The notes beneath the pieces are model-generated. The model made no database searches. It had not been told where the DNA came from and saw only the letters and a program-made list of their open reading frames with translations. From ZC4RG30 sp035556135 (GTDB taxonomy: Bacteria > Pseudomonadota > Gammaproteobacteria > Steroidobacterales > Steroidobacteraceae): DNA of 64,000 bases. The stretch covers positions 124,001-188,000 of the forward strand of contig DATMFO010000004.1 in the NCBI GenBank assembly GCA_035556135.1, written 5' to 3'. Positions 31,578 through 41,272 of this stretch are shown piece by piece. Position 1 is the first letter of the stretch; the number at the start of each line of letters is the position of its first letter. A program made the position numbers and the translations under genes.

Positions 31578-34097
31578 CTACGACTTGCGGGGCCGCACGC
31601 CCCGCGTGGGTTCGGCCTCCAGCGGATTCTCCGGCCAGTAATGCCGCGGGTATCTCCCGCGCATGTCCTTGCGCACCTCCGCGTAACTGCCGCGCCAGAA
31701 CCCGGCCAGGTCACGCGTGATCTGCATGGGCCTTCGCGCAGGCGAAAGCAGCTTCAACGTCACCGGCACACGCCCGCCTGCAATGCGCGGCGTGTCGGCC
31801 AGGCCGAACACTTCCTGCATGCGCACTTCGATGCAGGGTGCGTTGTCGTCCTCGTAATCCACCGCGATGCGCGAACCGGTGGGCACGGTGACATGGCTGG
31901 GCGCGAACTCATCAAGCTTCTGCCGCTGTGCATACGTGAACCGCGCCAGCAGTGCCTCGGCCAGCTGGCCCGGGGAGAGCTGCTCGAGGCGGTTGATGCC
32001 ATGGAGGCAAGGCGCCAGCCATTGCGGCAGTTCCGCCAGCAGCGTGGACTCATCGCAGGGCGGCAGGCCCAGTGCCGCAACGCGATGCGCGCTGGCAAAG
32101 CGCAGCCGCGACAGCAGCCGCCTGCCCGCCTCGCCCCAGGGCAGCTCATCCAGCCCGGCCTGCCGCACCTGCGCCAGCAGCGCATCGGTCACGGCCTGCG
32201 GATCCAGCTCGGCGCGGCGCTCTTCCAGCACCAGCGCATCCAGCCGTCGCACGTGCCGTGCCCGCGGTGCGCCGCTGCGCGGGTCGGTATCGGTCTCCAC
32301 TCCTTCCCGGATCTGCGCCCCCAGCGCTGTCTCCAGCTGCTCCCTGGTGAGCGGCGCCGCCAGGCGGATGGTGGCCTGCGCCCCTTCGGCGTCATCCAGG
32401 TCCAGCGCGACGAGATACGCCGAACCTGCAAGCGTGGAGGCGCCTTCCAGCACGGCGCCCCGGCCGTTAGCCAGCAGGTAGCGCTGTCCTGCCGATCCGC
32501 CTGATCCTGCCCGCAGCTGTGCCACGCGGTCCGGATAGGCCCACGCCAGCACCGCACCCGCGTCGCGATCGTTGGCCGCCCCGGCCCGCCCACCGCCCAG
32601 GCGCCGCGCCAGTTCACGCAGCCGGGACAGCGCAGCCTGGTCCGCGCCACGCACTTCCCCGCGCAGCATTTCCAGGCGCGTGCGCACATCCGGATCGCGC
32701 GCCGTGCGCAGCAGGTCGCGTTCCGACAGCAGTGCGGCAAGGTTCCCCGCCAGTGGTGCCAGCGCGGTGCCACGCGCACGCACCAGCATGTGCGCCAGCC
32801 GCGGATGCAAACCGGTTTCGAGCATGGCCGTGCCCACCGCGGTGATGGCATTGCCACCATCGACGGCCTCGAGACGCCGCAGCAGCTCGCGGGCCTGCGC
32901 CAGCGTGGCCGCCGGCGGCGGATCCATCCACGGCATGTCCTGCACGTCGCGCGCGCCCCAGCGCGCCAGTTCCAGCGCCAGCGGCGCCAGGTCGGAAGTG
33001 AGGATTTCCGGCGGAGTCTGTGGCGCCAGCGTGGCCTGCACGCCCTCGCCCCACAGCCGCCACGCGCTGCCCGGAGCGGTGCGGCCCGCCCGTCCCGCAC
33101 GCTGCACGGCCGATGCCTGCGAGATGCGCACGGTGGCCAGCCGCTCCATCCCCGTGCCGGGATCGAACAGCGAGCGGCGTGCAAGGCCGGTATCAATCAC
33201 CACCCGCACGCCCTCGATGGTGAGGCTGGTCTCGGCGATGTTGGTGGCGAGGATGAGCTTGCGCTGGCCGCGCGGTGCCGGCTCCAGCACCTCCTGCTGT
33301 GCCTCGATGCGCATCTCCCCATGCAGTGCATGGACCACCAGTCCCGGGATGCGCGCCATTTCCACCTGCGCGCGCAGGCGATGGATCTCAGAAGCGCCCG
33401 GCAGGAACACCAGTGCATCGCCGTCGGTGGCGTCGAGCACTTGTCGCACCTGCACGGCCAGCCGGTCGATGTCCCAGGGCGCCAGCGTGCGCTGTTCGGG
33501 CAGCGCGGGTAATCCCTTGCCCAGGTAGTGCACGTCAACGGGCCAGGTGCGGCCGCGCGCCTCGATGACCGGTGCATCCCCCAGCCGCGCAGCCACCGCC
33601 GCACCGTCGATGGTGGCCGACATCACCAGCAGCTTCAGCGGCAGGTCCAGTGACTGCTGCGCCTCACGGCACAGCACCAGCCCCAGGTCGGCGTGCAGGC
33701 TGCGTTCGTGGAATTCATCGAAGATCACCACCGCCACGCCTTCCAGCGCCGGGTCGGATTGCAGCATGCGGGTGAGGATGCCTTCGGTGACCACCTCCAG
33801 CCGCGTGCGCGGACCCACCTTCGTGTCGAGCCGCATCCGGTAACCGACGGTCTCGCCCACCCGCTCGCCAAGCGTGGCCGCCATCCGCGCGGCCACCGCG
33901 CGCGCCGCCAGGCGACGCGGCTCCAGCAACAGGATCCGCCGGCCCGCAGCCCAGGGCTCACGCAGCAAAGCCAGCGGCACCACCGTGCTCTTGCCCGCAC
34001 CCGGCGGTGCAACAAGTACTGCATTGGCGCCATTGGCCAGGCAATGGCGCAATTGCGGCAGGATTTCGCCTACAGGCAGTGAGGTCGCATCAGGCAT
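31578..34097 (-). CDS. hrpB: ATP-dependent RNA helicase HrpB
   Basis: This 839-residue DEAH-type helicase is of the HrpB group. The P-loop is VAPPGAGKST (about residues 29-38). Motif Ia is RRLAARAVA, motif II is the HrpB-type FDEFHERS, motif III is VMSATIDG, and motif VI is QRAGRAGRTAPG. The long C-terminal HrpB domains (to RPMQITRDLAGFWRGSYAEVRKDM) are complete. Known HrpB proteins remodel RNA, but the physiological role is not settled in most species. The start at 34097 gives the short family N-terminus. The 46-base region to the divergent metalloprotease holds overlapping -10-like sequences for both directions. Confidence 0.9.
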   Translation of the reverse strand: MPDATSLPVGEILPQLRHCLANGANAVLVAPPGAGKSTVVPLALLREPWAAGRRILLLEPRRLAARAVAARMAATLGERVGETVGYRMRLDTKVGPRTRLEVVTEGILTRMLQSDPALEGVAVVIFDEFHERSLHADLGLVLCREAQQSLDLPLKLLVMSATIDGAAVAARLGDAPVIEARGRTWPVDVHYLGKGLPALPEQRTLAPWDIDRLAVQVRQVLDATDGDALVFLPGASEIHRLRAQVEMARIPGLVVHALHGEMRIEAQQEVLEPAPRGQRKLILATNIAETSLTIEGVRVVIDTGLARRSLFDPGTGMERLATVRISQASAVQRAGRAGRTAPGSAWRLWGEGVQATLAPQTPPEILTSDLAPLALELARWGARDVQDMPWMDPPPAATLAQARELLRRLEAVDGGNAITAVGTAMLETGLHPRLAHMLVRARGTALAPLAGNLAALLSERDLLRTARDPDVRTRLEMLRGEVRGADQAALSRLRELARRLGGGRAGAANDRDAGAVLAWAYPDRVAQLRAGSGGSAGQRYLLANGRGAVLEGASTLAGSAYLVALDLDDAEGAQATIRLAAPLTREQLETALGAQIREGVETDTDPRSGAPRARHVRRLDALVLEERRAELDPQAVTDALLAQVRQAGLDELPWGEAGRRLLSRLRFASAHRVAALGLPPCDESTLLAELPQWLAPCLHGINRLEQLSPGQLAEALLARFTYAQRQKLDEFAPSHVTVPTGSRIAVDYEDDNAPCIEVRMQEVFGLADTPRIAGGRVPVTLKLLSPARRPMQITRDLAGFWRGSYAEVRKDMRGRYPRHYWPENPLEAEPTRGVRPRKS

Positions 34098-34143
34098 GGA
34101 TCGGCCATGATAATCTGCCCGGCGACACCAACCGGGAGAGCCC

Positions 34144-35004
34144 ATGCGCTGGCAGGATCTGCGCCGAAGCCAGAACGTGAAGGATGTACGCGGCCGCAGC
34201 TTCGGCGGCGGCTTCAAGCTGGGCATCGGCGGGCTGGTGATCGCCGCCATCGCCTACTTCGCCGGCGTGGATCCCCGCCTGGTGATGGGCCTGCTCGATA
34301 CGGGCGGAGCCGCCGGACCCGACCCCACGCAGATGCAGACCGCCCCGCCCGGCGATGACGCCGGCGATTTCGCCGCTGCCATCCTCGGCTCCACCGAGGA
34401 TATCTGGGGAGCGATCTTCCGCGAATCCGGGTCGACCTATCCTGCTCCGCAGCTGGTGTTGTTCACCGGCCAGGTACCCACGGCCTGCGGCACGGGCAGT
34501 GCAGCAGTGGGCCCGTTCTACTGTCCGGCCAACCAGGCCGTGTACGTGGACCTGGATTTCTTCCAGGAACTGGCCGGCCGACTGGGCGGCCCCACCGATG
34601 CGACGCGCGACGACAGCTTCGCCAAGGCCTATGTGCTCGCCCACGAGGTCGGCCACCACGTGCAGACCATCACCGGCATCTCCGACAAGGTGCGCGGGGT
34701 GCAGTCCCGCGCCTCGCAGCAGGAGCAGAACGCGATGCAGGTGCGGATGGAGCTGCAGGCGGACTGTTATGCCGGCATCTGGGCCCGCTTTGCGCGCGAC
34801 CGCCTCACCGAGCAGGACATCGACGATGCGCTCACCGCCGCGGCCGCAGTGGGCGATGACATGATCCAGAAGAAGATGCAGGGCTACGTGGTGCCGGAGA
34901 GCTTCACGCATGGATCGGCCGAGCAGCGCCGGCGCTGGTTCGCGCGCGGCTTCGGCAGTGGCGAGGTGGTGGCCTGCGACACTTTCGCCGCCGGGTCCCT
35001 CTAG
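34144..35004 (+). CDS. ypfJ: Neutral zinc metallopeptidase (YpfJ family)
   Basis: This 286-residue protein of the Zn_peptidase family (PF04228) has one N-terminal membrane anchor (FKLGIGGLVIAAIAYFAGV). A flexible linker precedes the catalytic domain with HEVGHH (zinc His167 and His171, Glu168 as general base). The family segments VGPFYCPANQAVYVDLDFFQ and DCYAGIWARFA also occur. The site faces the periplasm. GGGAGAG precedes the ATG. The natural substrate is unknown. The chain starts with the family MRWQDLRRSQNV. Confidence 0.9.
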   Translation: MRWQDLRRSQNVKDVRGRSFGGGFKLGIGGLVIAAIAYFAGVDPRLVMGLLDTGGAAGPDPTQMQTAPPGDDAGDFAAAILGSTEDIWGAIFRESGSTYPAPQLVLFTGQVPTACGTGSAAVGPFYCPANQAVYVDLDFFQELAGRLGGPTDATRDDSFAKAYVLAHEVGHHVQTITGISDKVRGVQSRASQQEQNAMQVRMELQADCYAGIWARFARDRLTEQDIDDALTAAAAVGDDMIQKKMQGYVVPESFTHGSAEQRRRWFARGFGSGEVVACDTFAAGSL

Positions 35005-35025
35005 TCCCTCCAGCAGCGACCGCCG

Positions 35026-36897
35026 TCAGCGCCGGTACTCGATTGCCCCCGTGCGCGGATTGCGGGAGTAGCGGCTGAAGAATTCCCAGGCGATCTTTCC
35101 ATACTCCGGGTACAGGGCATGCATCAGCCCCCTGGTATATGACACCGCCACCATCGGCACGCCGGTCCCGTTGTTGATGTACCAGCGGGAGCTCTCGTAC
35201 TCCCCGTTGCGCCGCATCCGGTCCATGTAGTCGGCGCGGAATCCCACCAGCGGGAAGCGCTCGAAATCGAACCTGACCGGCTGCATGCCGTTGTAGCCGA
35301 GGAACAGGTTGAGCTGCTGCTGGTAGTTCGCCGCAATATGCCCGCCGGCCTGGTCGAAGGCGCCGGCCAGGTCGAACTCGGAGGTGGTGAACATCACCGG
35401 CAGGTCTGCCTTGTCGAACTGCTTCACCTCTTCGGGCGTGCCGGTGTAGGGCGCGGCCGCCATCGGTACCGCCGCGGCAAACAGCGAGGGCTTGCCATTG
35501 ATGGCACGCAGCGTCGCCGCGCCACCCAGCGAGTAGCCGGTGACATAGACGCGGGAGGGATCCAGCGCCGGCCAGCGGCGCAGCGTGTATTCGACCAGCG
35601 CGGGCAACGAGGCACTGGCAGTGGGCAGGGAACTCTGGTGCTCGGGTGCCACGATGGCAAAGCGTTCCGTGCCGGCCAGCGGCAGCAGGCCGATCTCCTC
35701 GACGAACTGCCGGGGATCATCGCCGCCACCATGCAATGCCAGCACCAGGGGCACCGACGCCCTGGGCGCACTGCCATCCACCACTTCCTTCGGCAGGTAG
35801 TCGAACCAGGTCTGCAGGTACTCGCCGTTGGGCGCCGCGAGCTTGCGGAAGCGTTCATCCTTGCGCTCGAACACCTGGATGCCATCGCGCGTGGCCGAGT
35901 TGAACACGGCATTGCGCTCACTCAGCGACAGCGGTGCCTGGTCCATGCTGTAGCCCTGCCAGGGCGTGGAGGCGCTGTGCAGCCCGGGACGTCCCACCGG
36001 CACTCGCATCGCATGGGTGAACAGGTTGTAGTAGGCGTCGGAGATAATGGCCGGGAGGGTGCGGCCGGACTGGCGCGCCACCACCACGCGCCTGAGCGGC
36101 AGCTGCTGGTTGAAGTACGTCTCGGTGTCGGGAGTCCAGGCGTAGGCATTGGTGCCGTTGGCTGCCCGGTACCTGGCGACCACCTGCGGCGGCGCGTTGA
36201 CAAGGTAGACGGGGACCAGCCCTGCGACTTCGCGCACGTCCTGCATGGTGCCGTTGACCAGCAGCATGCCGGCGATGCGGCTGACATAGTCCAGCGTGCC
36301 GGCCACGTAGTCGTTCAGGTAGGTGGCCCCGCCATCGATGCCGATCACATAGGTATAGCCGAAACCGCCGAAATATTCGGCATCGGAGTAGCGTGCGCCG
36401 TCGCGCCCGCCCGCACCGGCCTTCTGCGCCAGCAGCGCGGTCTGCAGCGCGTAGTAGTACTTCTGGTCGCCGGCGCCGAAGGCCTTGCCATCGGCCGGCG
36501 TCACGAGGATCACGCTGCCGATGGCCTCGTCGATGATGCGGATCAGGCCGAGTTCTTCCAGGTATTGCCGCGCGGCGCGCGGGTCCGCGAATGCACGCTC
36601 CACGAACACCAGGATGTTGGTGTTGAGGCGCGCGGCCGCGCGCCCGCCATACAGGTTCGGCGAGCGGTAGATCCAGGTGGTGCCGTCCGGATAGCCGTCG
36701 AGCGCGGGATGGGATACGAAGCGGCCCGTGTTGCCTTCCAGCTTCGCCACGGCCAGCGGTCCATTGATGCGCGCCTGCGCCAGCGATTCGAATGTGGCTT
36801 CGTTGTTCTGGCGGCCGGAATAATCCAGCGCCAGGCATGCCGCGCCGGGCACAGCCAGCAGCAGCCAGGCAAGGCGCGTGAAGAACGCTTTCGACAT
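35026..36897 (-). CDS. Secreted alpha/beta hydrolase, polyhydroxybutyrate-depolymerase-like
   Basis: This 623-residue exported protein has a signal peptide (AFFTRLAWLLLAVPGAACLA) and a C-terminal esterase domain (about residues 370-600). Visible are LVLALHGGGDDPRQF (oxyanion hole), the nucleophile in YVTGYSLGGAATL, and late acid and His candidates. This resembles secreted esterases and PHB depolymerases. The first 350 residues, including YTYVIGIDGGATYLNDYVAG, are not recognised and may be a second, inactive hydrolase-like or binding domain. The start at 36897 has AAGGAGGGGATCAG upstream, a strong ribosome site. It lies 26 bases after the sensor kinase and may be its target or cargo. Confidence 0.7.
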   Translation of the reverse strand: MSKAFFTRLAWLLLAVPGAACLALDYSGRQNNEATFESLAQARINGPLAVAKLEGNTGRFVSHPALDGYPDGTTWIYRSPNLYGGRAAARLNTNILVFVERAFADPRAARQYLEELGLIRIIDEAIGSVILVTPADGKAFGAGDQKYYYALQTALLAQKAGAGGRDGARYSDAEYFGGFGYTYVIGIDGGATYLNDYVAGTLDYVSRIAGMLLVNGTMQDVREVAGLVPVYLVNAPPQVVARYRAANGTNAYAWTPDTETYFNQQLPLRRVVVARQSGRTLPAIISDAYYNLFTHAMRVPVGRPGLHSASTPWQGYSMDQAPLSLSERNAVFNSATRDGIQVFERKDERFRKLAAPNGEYLQTWFDYLPKEVVDGSAPRASVPLVLALHGGGDDPRQFVEEIGLLPLAGTERFAIVAPEHQSSLPTASASLPALVEYTLRRWPALDPSRVYVTGYSLGGAATLRAINGKPSLFAAAVPMAAAPYTGTPEEVKQFDKADLPVMFTTSEFDLAGAFDQAGGHIAANYQQQLNLFLGYNGMQPVRFDFERFPLVGFRADYMDRMRRNGEYESSRWYINNGTGVPMVAVSYTRGLMHALYPEYGKIAWEFFSRYSRNPRTGAIEYRR

Positions 36898-36923
36898 CTG
36901 ATCCCCTCCTTGAGCGCCGGACC

Positions 36924-38309
36924 TCAGGTTCCGTTGGGGCGCCGCTCGAAACGGCACTCCACGGCCAGGCCCGGTTGATTGTTCCTCAGGAATACCTCGC
37001 CGCGATGCAGGCGCGCAATGGCCTTCACCAGATTCAGCCCCAGGCCACCGCCGGCGGGCTTCTCGCCGCTCATTCCCGGCCCGTTATCGCTGACCACCAG
37101 GGTCAGCCAGTGAGGATCACTGCTCACCCCCAGGTGCACCGTGCCACCGGCGGGAACGTACTTGATGGCGTTCTCCAGCAGGTTGGCGATCAGCTGTGCC
37201 AGCAACTGGCGCTTGCCATGGATCACGGCCTCGCCCTGCGAATCCGTCTGCAGGTCCAGGCCGCTGTCCTGCATGCCGGGCTGGTAGAGCTCGTGCATCT
37301 CGCGCGCCAGCTGCGCCAGGTCGATGCGCTCGACGTCGGCCATGGGCCCGCTGCTCTCGGCACGCGCAATTTCCAGCAGGGTGCCCAGCGTGCGCTGCAC
37401 CCGGTCCAGCTCCTCCAGCGCCGGCTGCGCCATCTCGAGGCTCGCGGCAGGCACATCGCTCCGGCGCAGCGCCTCTTCCATGCGCACGCGCAGGCGATAG
37501 AGTGGTGTGCGCAGGTCGTGCGCGATGCTGCCGTACGTCGTGCGCAGCAGCGTGGCCTGCTGCTCCAGGCGCTCGAGCATGTCGTTCACCGTGCGGCCGA
37601 GCTGGTCGAACTCATCGCCCTTGCCGCGCAGTTCAAGTCGCCGCGACAGGTCGCTGTGCACGATGGCATCGCAGGTGTTGGAAAACTCGCGCACGCGGCG
37701 CGCGGCCTGCGCGGCATACCAGCGCGCCAGCGCCACGATGAGCAGCGTGATGGCCAGCACACCCCACACGCTGGCCCAGCCGAAGCGGCGCAGTGCACGT
37801 TCCATCTCGCTGGTATCCGTGCCCACCAGCAGCCAGTAGCCGCCGGCCAGCATCACCAGGTGGGCGCGCACGGGGTGGCTGCCCAGCTCGCCCTCGGCAG
37901 CGATGCGGAAGTGCACATCGGTGTCATGCCGCGGCTCGACATCCAGCGGCCAGGCGATCAGGTTGCCCTCCACGCGCGCCATGGCGGGATTCACCAGCAG
38001 GTACACCGCGCCGGTACGGCCCCAGCTGTCCGCGCGCTCGCGCAGTGCCCAGGCCACGTCACTGATGCTGCCGTTCTTCACATAGACCTGCGCCAGCTTG
38101 TCCAGCTCGGCGGTCATCACGCGCTGCACTTCGCGCTCCAGCGCATTGCGCGTCAGCCACCACACCGTGCCCTGCAGCCCCACCACCAGCAGCAGCACGA
38201 CCACGCCATAGGTAAGGGTGAGCCGGGCCGCGGCGGAGCGCAGCCACGAGCGTGCGTTCAGCCCGGAGGCCCTGTGCGTTGCGGGGCCGGCGCCCGCCTC
38301 AGTTGCCAT
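36924..38309 (-). CDS. Sensor histidine kinase with HAMP domain
   Basis: This 461-residue inner-membrane kinase has two helices (about residues 31-53 and 178-197) flanking a periplasmic sensor of some 125 residues. A HAMP segment (about 198-250) leads to the H-box SIAHDLRTPLYRLR with His264. The ATPase domain has LLENAIKYVP (N-box), VVSDNGPGM (G1) and GGGLGLNLVKAI (G2). It pairs with the OmpR-type regulator just upstream, whose stop overlaps its start by 11 bases. The layout is like the QseC/CpxA class. The signal is unknown. Confidence 0.9.
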   Translation of the reverse strand: MATEAGAGPATHRASGLNARSWLRSAAARLTLTYGVVVLLLVVGLQGTVWWLTRNALEREVQRVMTAELDKLAQVYVKNGSISDVAWALRERADSWGRTGAVYLLVNPAMARVEGNLIAWPLDVEPRHDTDVHFRIAAEGELGSHPVRAHLVMLAGGYWLLVGTDTSEMERALRRFGWASVWGVLAITLLIVALARWYAAQAARRVREFSNTCDAIVHSDLSRRLELRGKGDEFDQLGRTVNDMLERLEQQATLLRTTYGSIAHDLRTPLYRLRVRMEEALRRSDVPAASLEMAQPALEELDRVQRTLGTLLEIARAESSGPMADVERIDLAQLAREMHELYQPGMQDSGLDLQTDSQGEAVIHGKRQLLAQLIANLLENAIKYVPAGGTVHLGVSSDPHWLTLVVSDNGPGMSGEKPAGGGLGLNLVKAIARLHRGEVFLRNNQPGLAVECRFERRPNGT

Positions 38310-38976
38310 CGCGCAGCACGTATCCCGCGCCGCGCACCGTGTGGATGAGCGGGCGCGGGAAGTCGCGATCCACCGCCGCGCGCAGCCGGCTCATGTGGAC
38401 GTCGATGATGTTGGTCTGCGGGTCGAAGTGCAGGTCCCACACGCCCTCCAGCAGCATGCTGCGCGTGACCACCTGGCCCTGCCGCCGCATCAGGTATTCC
38501 AGCAGCTGGAACTCCTTGGCCGTGAGGTCGATGCGCTTGCCGGCCCGTGCAACCGTGCGGGAAAGCAGGTCAAGTTCGAGATCGGCGACTTTCAGGCGCG
38601 TGACCACCGCGGCTCCCTGGCCCCGCCGCAGCAGCGCCTCGATGCGCGCCAGCAGTTCCTCGAACGCGAAGGGCTTGGTGAGGTAGTCGTCGCCGCCGGC
38701 GCGCAATCCCTCGATGCGGTCATCCACCGAGCCCAGCGCCGACAGCACCAGCACCGGCACACTGCGACCTTCGGCGCGCAGCGCCTGCACGATGCTCAAT
38801 CCATCCATGTGCGGCAGGTTGCGGTCGGCGATGATCAGCTCGTGGTCGCCGGCCATTGCGCGCGCCAGGCCCGCACGGCCATCGGCGGCCACCTCCACCT
38901 CATGGCCGCTCTCGCCCAGGCCCCGGGCGAGGTACTTGGCGGCTTCGGCATCATCTTCGATCAGCAGCAGGCGCAT
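38299..38976 (-). CDS. OmpR-family response regulator
   Basis: This 225-residue receiver plus winged-helix regulator has the acidic pair LLIEDDAE, phospho-acceptor Asp51 in IIADRNLPHMDG, Ser in VLSALG and the Lys of LTKPFAFEE. The DNA-binding domain has DLTAKEFQLLEYLMRRQGQV and the winged-helix recognition region TNIIDVHMSRLRAAVDR. The start at 38976 gives the canonical receiver N-terminus MRLLLIEDD. It is cotranscribed with the following kinase and depolymerase-like gene, and lies 107 bases from the divergent M2 peptidase gene, a possible target. Confidence 0.92.
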   Translation of the reverse strand: MRLLLIEDDAEAAKYLARGLGESGHEVEVAADGRAGLARAMAGDHELIIADRNLPHMDGLSIVQALRAEGRSVPVLVLSALGSVDDRIEGLRAGGDDYLTKPFAFEELLARIEALLRRGQGAAVVTRLKVADLELDLLSRTVARAGKRIDLTAKEFQLLEYLMRRQGQVVTRSMLLEGVWDLHFDPQTNIIDVHMSRLRAAVDRDFPRPLIHTVRGAGYVLRDGN

Positions 38977-39083
38977 GCGGGCGTATCCTAAGGGCTGCAC
39001 AGCCTTGCCGCCCTTTACGGGTTTTTCATGAATTCTACCCCTTCCCCCCGCCAGGCCGGCATTTCCCCGGCCGGGAGCCCAGC

Positions 39084-40907
39084 ATGACCACCGTCCGCCT
39101 TCCCCACCTGACCGCACTGCTGCTCGCGTCGCTGGCCGCCGCCTGCGGAGGCCCGAAGCAGGCCACGCCGGAAGAAGCTGCCGCCTTCGTGGAGCAGCTC
39201 AACAAGGATTTCCGTCGCATGGGAGACGAGGCGGCAGCCGCCGGGTGGGTGCAGGCCACCTACATCACCGAAGACACCCAGCTGCTCAATGCCCGCGCCA
39301 CCGAGCGCTACCTGGAACTGGTGAGCCGCGCAGTGAAGGAATCACGCCGCTTTGACGGCGTGAAGATGGACGAGGCCACCGCCCGCACCCTGCAGCTGCT
39401 GCGACAGGGCGTGTCCGCACCGGCGCCGGATGACCCGCAGCGTCGCGAGGAGCTGGCGGCGCTGGGCGCGAAACTGGAGGCCACCTACGGCGAGGGCAAG
39501 TACTGCGGGACGGTGGGTGGCAAGGAGGAATGCCACAACATCGACGATGTCACCAAGGTCATGGCGGAAAGCCGCGACTTCGACGAACTGCTTGCCGCCT
39601 GGAACGGCTGGCACACCATCAGCCGTCCCATGCGGCCCGACTACGTGCGTTTCGTGGAACTGGCCAACGAGGGCGCGAAGGAGATGGGCTATGCGGACCT
39701 GGGCACCATGTGGCGCTCGGGGTATGACATGCCGCCTGACCAGTTCGTGCAGACGGTGGAGCACCTGTGGGGCCAGGTGAAGCCGCTGTATGACGAGCTG
39801 CAGTGCTATGCGCGCGACCAGCTGGCGGAAAAATACGGCGCTTCGAAGGTGCCGGCCGGCAAGCCCGTGCCCGCGCACCTGTTCGGCAACATCTGGGCGC
39901 AGCAATGGAACAACATCTACGAGGACATCCTCAAGCCCTACCCGGCCATCTCGCGGGAGCCGCTCGACAAGGAGCTGGTACGGCAGAAATATGACGCGGT
40001 GAAGATGACCCGGCAGGCCGAGTCCTTCTACACCTCGCTGGGCATGCCGAAGCTGCCGGATACCTTCTGGGAGCGCTCCATGCTCACCCGCCCGCGCGAT
40101 CGCGAGGTGGTCTGCCATGCCAGCGCCTGGCAGATGGATGGCGGGGAGGATGTGCGCATCAAGCAGTGCATGCTGCCCACCGAGGAAGAGCTGGGCACCG
40201 TGTACCACGAACTCGGGCACCTCTTTTACGACCTGGCCTACAAGGACCAGCCCTATTTCTTCCAGGGCGGCGCGCATGACGGCTTCCACGAGGCCATCGG
40301 CGACACCGTGCTGCTGTCGGTGACGCCGGGGTACCTCGCCAGCATCGGCCTCGGCAGTCCCGTGAAGCCCTCGCGCGAGGCCACCATCAACGAGCAGATG
40401 AAGATGGCCGCCGACAAGATCGCCTTCCTGCCCTTCGGCCTGCTGGTGGACCAGTGGCGGTGGAAGGTGTTCTCGGGCGAAGTGGCCCCCGCCGACTACA
40501 ACAAGGCCTGGTGGGAGCTGCGCCGGAAATACCAGGGCGTGGCGCCGCCCAACGAGCGCAGCGAGGAAGACTTCGATCCGGGCGCCAAGTACCACATCCC
40601 GGGCAACACGCCCTACACGCGCTACTTCCTGGCTTTCATCCTGCAGTTCCAGTTCCACAAGGCGCTGTGCGATGCGGCTGGCTTCAAGGGGCCGCTGCAT
40701 GAGTGCTCGGTGGCCGGGAGCAAGGAAGCGGGAGATCGTTTCCGGGCCATGCTGCAGGCCGGCGCCAGCCGGCCGTGGCCGGAGACGCTGGAGAAGCTCA
40801 CCGGCACGCGCGAGATGGATGCCAGCGCCATCATTGACTACTTCCAGCCACTGATGGGCTGGCTGAAGGAAAGGAACGCCGGCAAGCAGTGCGGATGGGA
40901 TGGCTGA
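39084..40907 (+). CDS. M2-family peptidyl-dipeptidase (ACE-like) lipoprotein
   Basis: This 607-residue zinc dipeptidyl carboxypeptidase is homologous to angiotensin-converting enzyme. The zinc site is HELGH (His375, Glu376, His379) with the third ligand Glu403 in GFHEAIGD, 24 residues further, as in ACE. Substrate-side segments such as GAHDGFHEAIGD and RYFLAFILQFQFHKALC are conserved. The start at 39084 gives a lipoprotein signal (LLLASLAAACGG). It is therefore probably anchored in the periplasm, where it removes C-terminal dipeptides. Similar enzymes are known in Xanthomonas. It is divergent from the two-component genes. Confidence 0.92.
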   Translation: MTTVRLPHLTALLLASLAAACGGPKQATPEEAAAFVEQLNKDFRRMGDEAAAAGWVQATYITEDTQLLNARATERYLELVSRAVKESRRFDGVKMDEATARTLQLLRQGVSAPAPDDPQRREELAALGAKLEATYGEGKYCGTVGGKEECHNIDDVTKVMAESRDFDELLAAWNGWHTISRPMRPDYVRFVELANEGAKEMGYADLGTMWRSGYDMPPDQFVQTVEHLWGQVKPLYDELQCYARDQLAEKYGASKVPAGKPVPAHLFGNIWAQQWNNIYEDILKPYPAISREPLDKELVRQKYDAVKMTRQAESFYTSLGMPKLPDTFWERSMLTRPRDREVVCHASAWQMDGGEDVRIKQCMLPTEEELGTVYHELGHLFYDLAYKDQPYFFQGGAHDGFHEAIGDTVLLSVTPGYLASIGLGSPVKPSREATINEQMKMAADKIAFLPFGLLVDQWRWKVFSGEVAPADYNKAWWELRRKYQGVAPPNERSEEDFDPGAKYHIPGNTPYTRYFLAFILQFQFHKALCDAAGFKGPLHECSVAGSKEAGDRFRAMLQAGASRPWPETLEKLTGTREMDASAIIDYFQPLMGWLKERNAGKQCGWDG

Positions 40908-40916
40908 GGCCGCGCC

Positions 40917-41141
40917 TCAGCCCAGCCACCAGGTGCTGAACTCCTCGAAGCTGATGTAGCCGTCCTCGTCCACGTCGACGGCAAGGAAGTCCAGCTCGCA
41001 TTCCTCGCGTGAAACATCGCCGTCGATGTCCATCAGCAGCTGGTGGAACTCAGCTACGTCGATGCGGCCGTCGCCGTTGGGGTCGCAGCGGTCGAACTTC
41101 TGTTTCAGCCCTTCCAGCCGCGCCCTGATCGACTCTTCCAT
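40917..41141 (-). CDS. Small EF-hand calcium-binding protein
   Basis: This 74-residue protein is made of two EF-hands. The loops are DPNGDGRIDVAEF and DVDEDGYISFEEF, both with the full set of Asp/Asn/Glu ligands in positions 1, 3, 5 and 12. No signal peptide is present, so it is cytoplasmic. AGGAGA lies 6 bases before the ATG. It resembles a minimal calmodulin-like sensor. The partner is not known. Confidence 0.82.
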   Translation of the reverse strand: MEESIRARLEGLKQKFDRCDPNGDGRIDVAEFHQLLMDIDGDVSREECELDFLAVDVDEDGYISFEEFSTWWLG

Positions 41142-41235
41142 GGGATCTCCTGAAGCAGGCCGTTCGGGGATGGTAGTCCGGTCAGCCCCCGCCCTTCACG
41201 TCAGCCATCGCCCTCCCGCATGCGAAAATGACCCG

Positions 41236-41253
41236 ACTGTATGAATATACAGT
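41236..41253 (+). promoter_or_regulatory. LexA (SOS) box before the double uvrA gene
   Basis: ACTGTATGAATATACAGT holds CTG-N10-CAG (41237-41252) and matches the E. coli-type LexA consensus CTGTATATATATACAG at all but two or three positions. It lies directly upstream of the -10 box, where bound LexA would block RNA polymerase. The gene behind it is a DNA-damage enzyme, which supports the call. Confidence 0.88.
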
Positions 41254-41260
41254 CGCGCGG

Positions 41261-41266
41261 TAGAAT
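41261..41266 (+). promoter_or_regulatory. TAGAAT -10 box of the double uvrA gene, leaderless type
   Basis: TAGAAT ends 6 bases before the ATG at 41273 and 8 bases after the LexA box. No Shine-Dalgarno is present. Transcription is expected to start at the A of the ATG. Confidence 0.5.
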
Positions 41267-41272
41267 CCTGAC

